Shown one piece after another: positions 63,947-64,000 of a stretch of DNA of 64,000 nucleotides; the first letter of the stretch is position 1, and each line of letters opens with the position of its first letter. Origin of the DNA: Acetofilamentum sp. (GTDB lineage Bacteria; Bacteroidota; Bacteroidia; Bacteroidales; DYOH01); the NCBI GenBank assembly GCA_020720625.1, contig DYOH01000001.1, positions 44,654 to 108,653 on the forward strand, given 5' to 3'. Position numbers and translations under genes: made by a program. The notes beneath the pieces were generated by a model, which was not told the origin of the DNA, searched no databases, and saw only the letters and a program-made list of their open reading frames with translations.

Positions 63947-64000
63947 ATAAACCATAAACCATAAACCATAAACCATAAACCATAAACCATAAACCATAAA
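63946..64000. repeat. 7-bp tandem repeat (CCATAAA)n running off the window
   Basis: After one partial unit (CATAAA, 63946-63951) there are seven exact CCATAAA units (63952-64000), still continuing at the window edge. No spacers are seen, so it is not CRISPR. Confidence 0.95.

Noticed and set aside
63946-64000. CRISPR array
   Set aside because: The repeat unit is only 7 bp with no spacers, and no cas gene is in the window.

Overview
The window reads as chromosomal DNA of an AT-rich, Gram-negative member of the Bacteroidota. Several independent signs agree: two TonB-dependent receptors with carboxypeptidase-like N-terminal domains, a DUF4249 lipoprotein, a Bat aerotolerance operon, a PorE-like TPR/propeller protein, SprB-type repeats, DUF2807 and four-helix-bundle (S23-type) genes, and promoters of the Bacteroidota type (TTTG, about 19 nt, TAnnTTTG) at several starts. 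No insertion sequence, prophage, rRNA or CRISPR array was found. Two tandem tRNA-Lys genes are the only RNA genes I could support.

Layout. 1-1.7 kb: the end of a hybrid histidine kinase and a lone receiver protein. 1.7-8.2 kb (minus): an apparent envelope-sensing operon with a membrane protein, a PorE-like protein with a decayed OmpA-like end, a YfiR-family periplasmic protein and a CHASE8-like hybrid histidine kinase; it resembles a Yfi (YfiB/YfiN/YfiR) system whose cyclase output has been replaced by a phosphorelay. 8.2-12.6 kb (minus): a secreted protein, the exonuclease/FAH hydrolase/guaA operon and a DUF2807 protein. 12.7-16 kb (plus): an NtrC-type regulator, an NtrY-like kinase and RidA. 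16.2-20.7 kb: an orphan EACC1-like protein, rarA, an SprB-repeat/OmpA protein and a leucine-rich-repeat protein. 20.7-22.2 kb: a 1.58-kb AT-rich stretch without a gene, holding many TGTWWACA sites and two inverted copies of a compound element, followed by an XRE-type regulator. 22.8-29.3 kb: pyrD, a membrane metallophosphoesterase and two membrane GAF-domain receptors without an output domain.

29.6-35.3 kb (plus): the Bat operon (MoxR, DUF58, a BatD-position protein, BatA, BatB, BatC). 35.3-39.5 kb: a PQQ-like propeller protein, mnmA, a thioesterase and a threonine/serine dehydratase-like enzyme. 39.6-47 kb: two tRNA-Lys(UUU) genes, then TonB receptor/DUF4249 and thioredoxin/TonB receptor pairs. 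47-49.7 kb: an unknown protein and a second BatA-N-domain protein. 49.8-55.3 kb (minus): a five-gene operon of a coiled-coil protein, a membrane-anchored PspA-like protein, a solute-binding protein fused to OmpA, a permease with a large extracytoplasmic insert, and an ATPase; this looks like an envelope-stress or cell-wall-linked ABC system. 55.3-61.7 kb: a lipoprotein nucleotidase, then a sugar/cell-wall group with an APH kinase fused to a RapZ C-terminal domain, a MurU-like nucleotidyltransferase, a UDP-sugar epimerase and a polysaccharide deacetylase-like protein. 61.7-64 kb: divergent cysQ and cysD, then a four-helix-bundle gene ending in a perfect 24-bp palindrome and a 7-bp tandem repeat that runs off the window.

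The strongest candidates for undescribed or little-described biology are the Yfi-like phosphorelay operon, the PspA-like/SBP-OmpA/ABC operon, the kinase-RapZ fusion beside MurU, and the paired inverted elements upstream of the XRE regulator.
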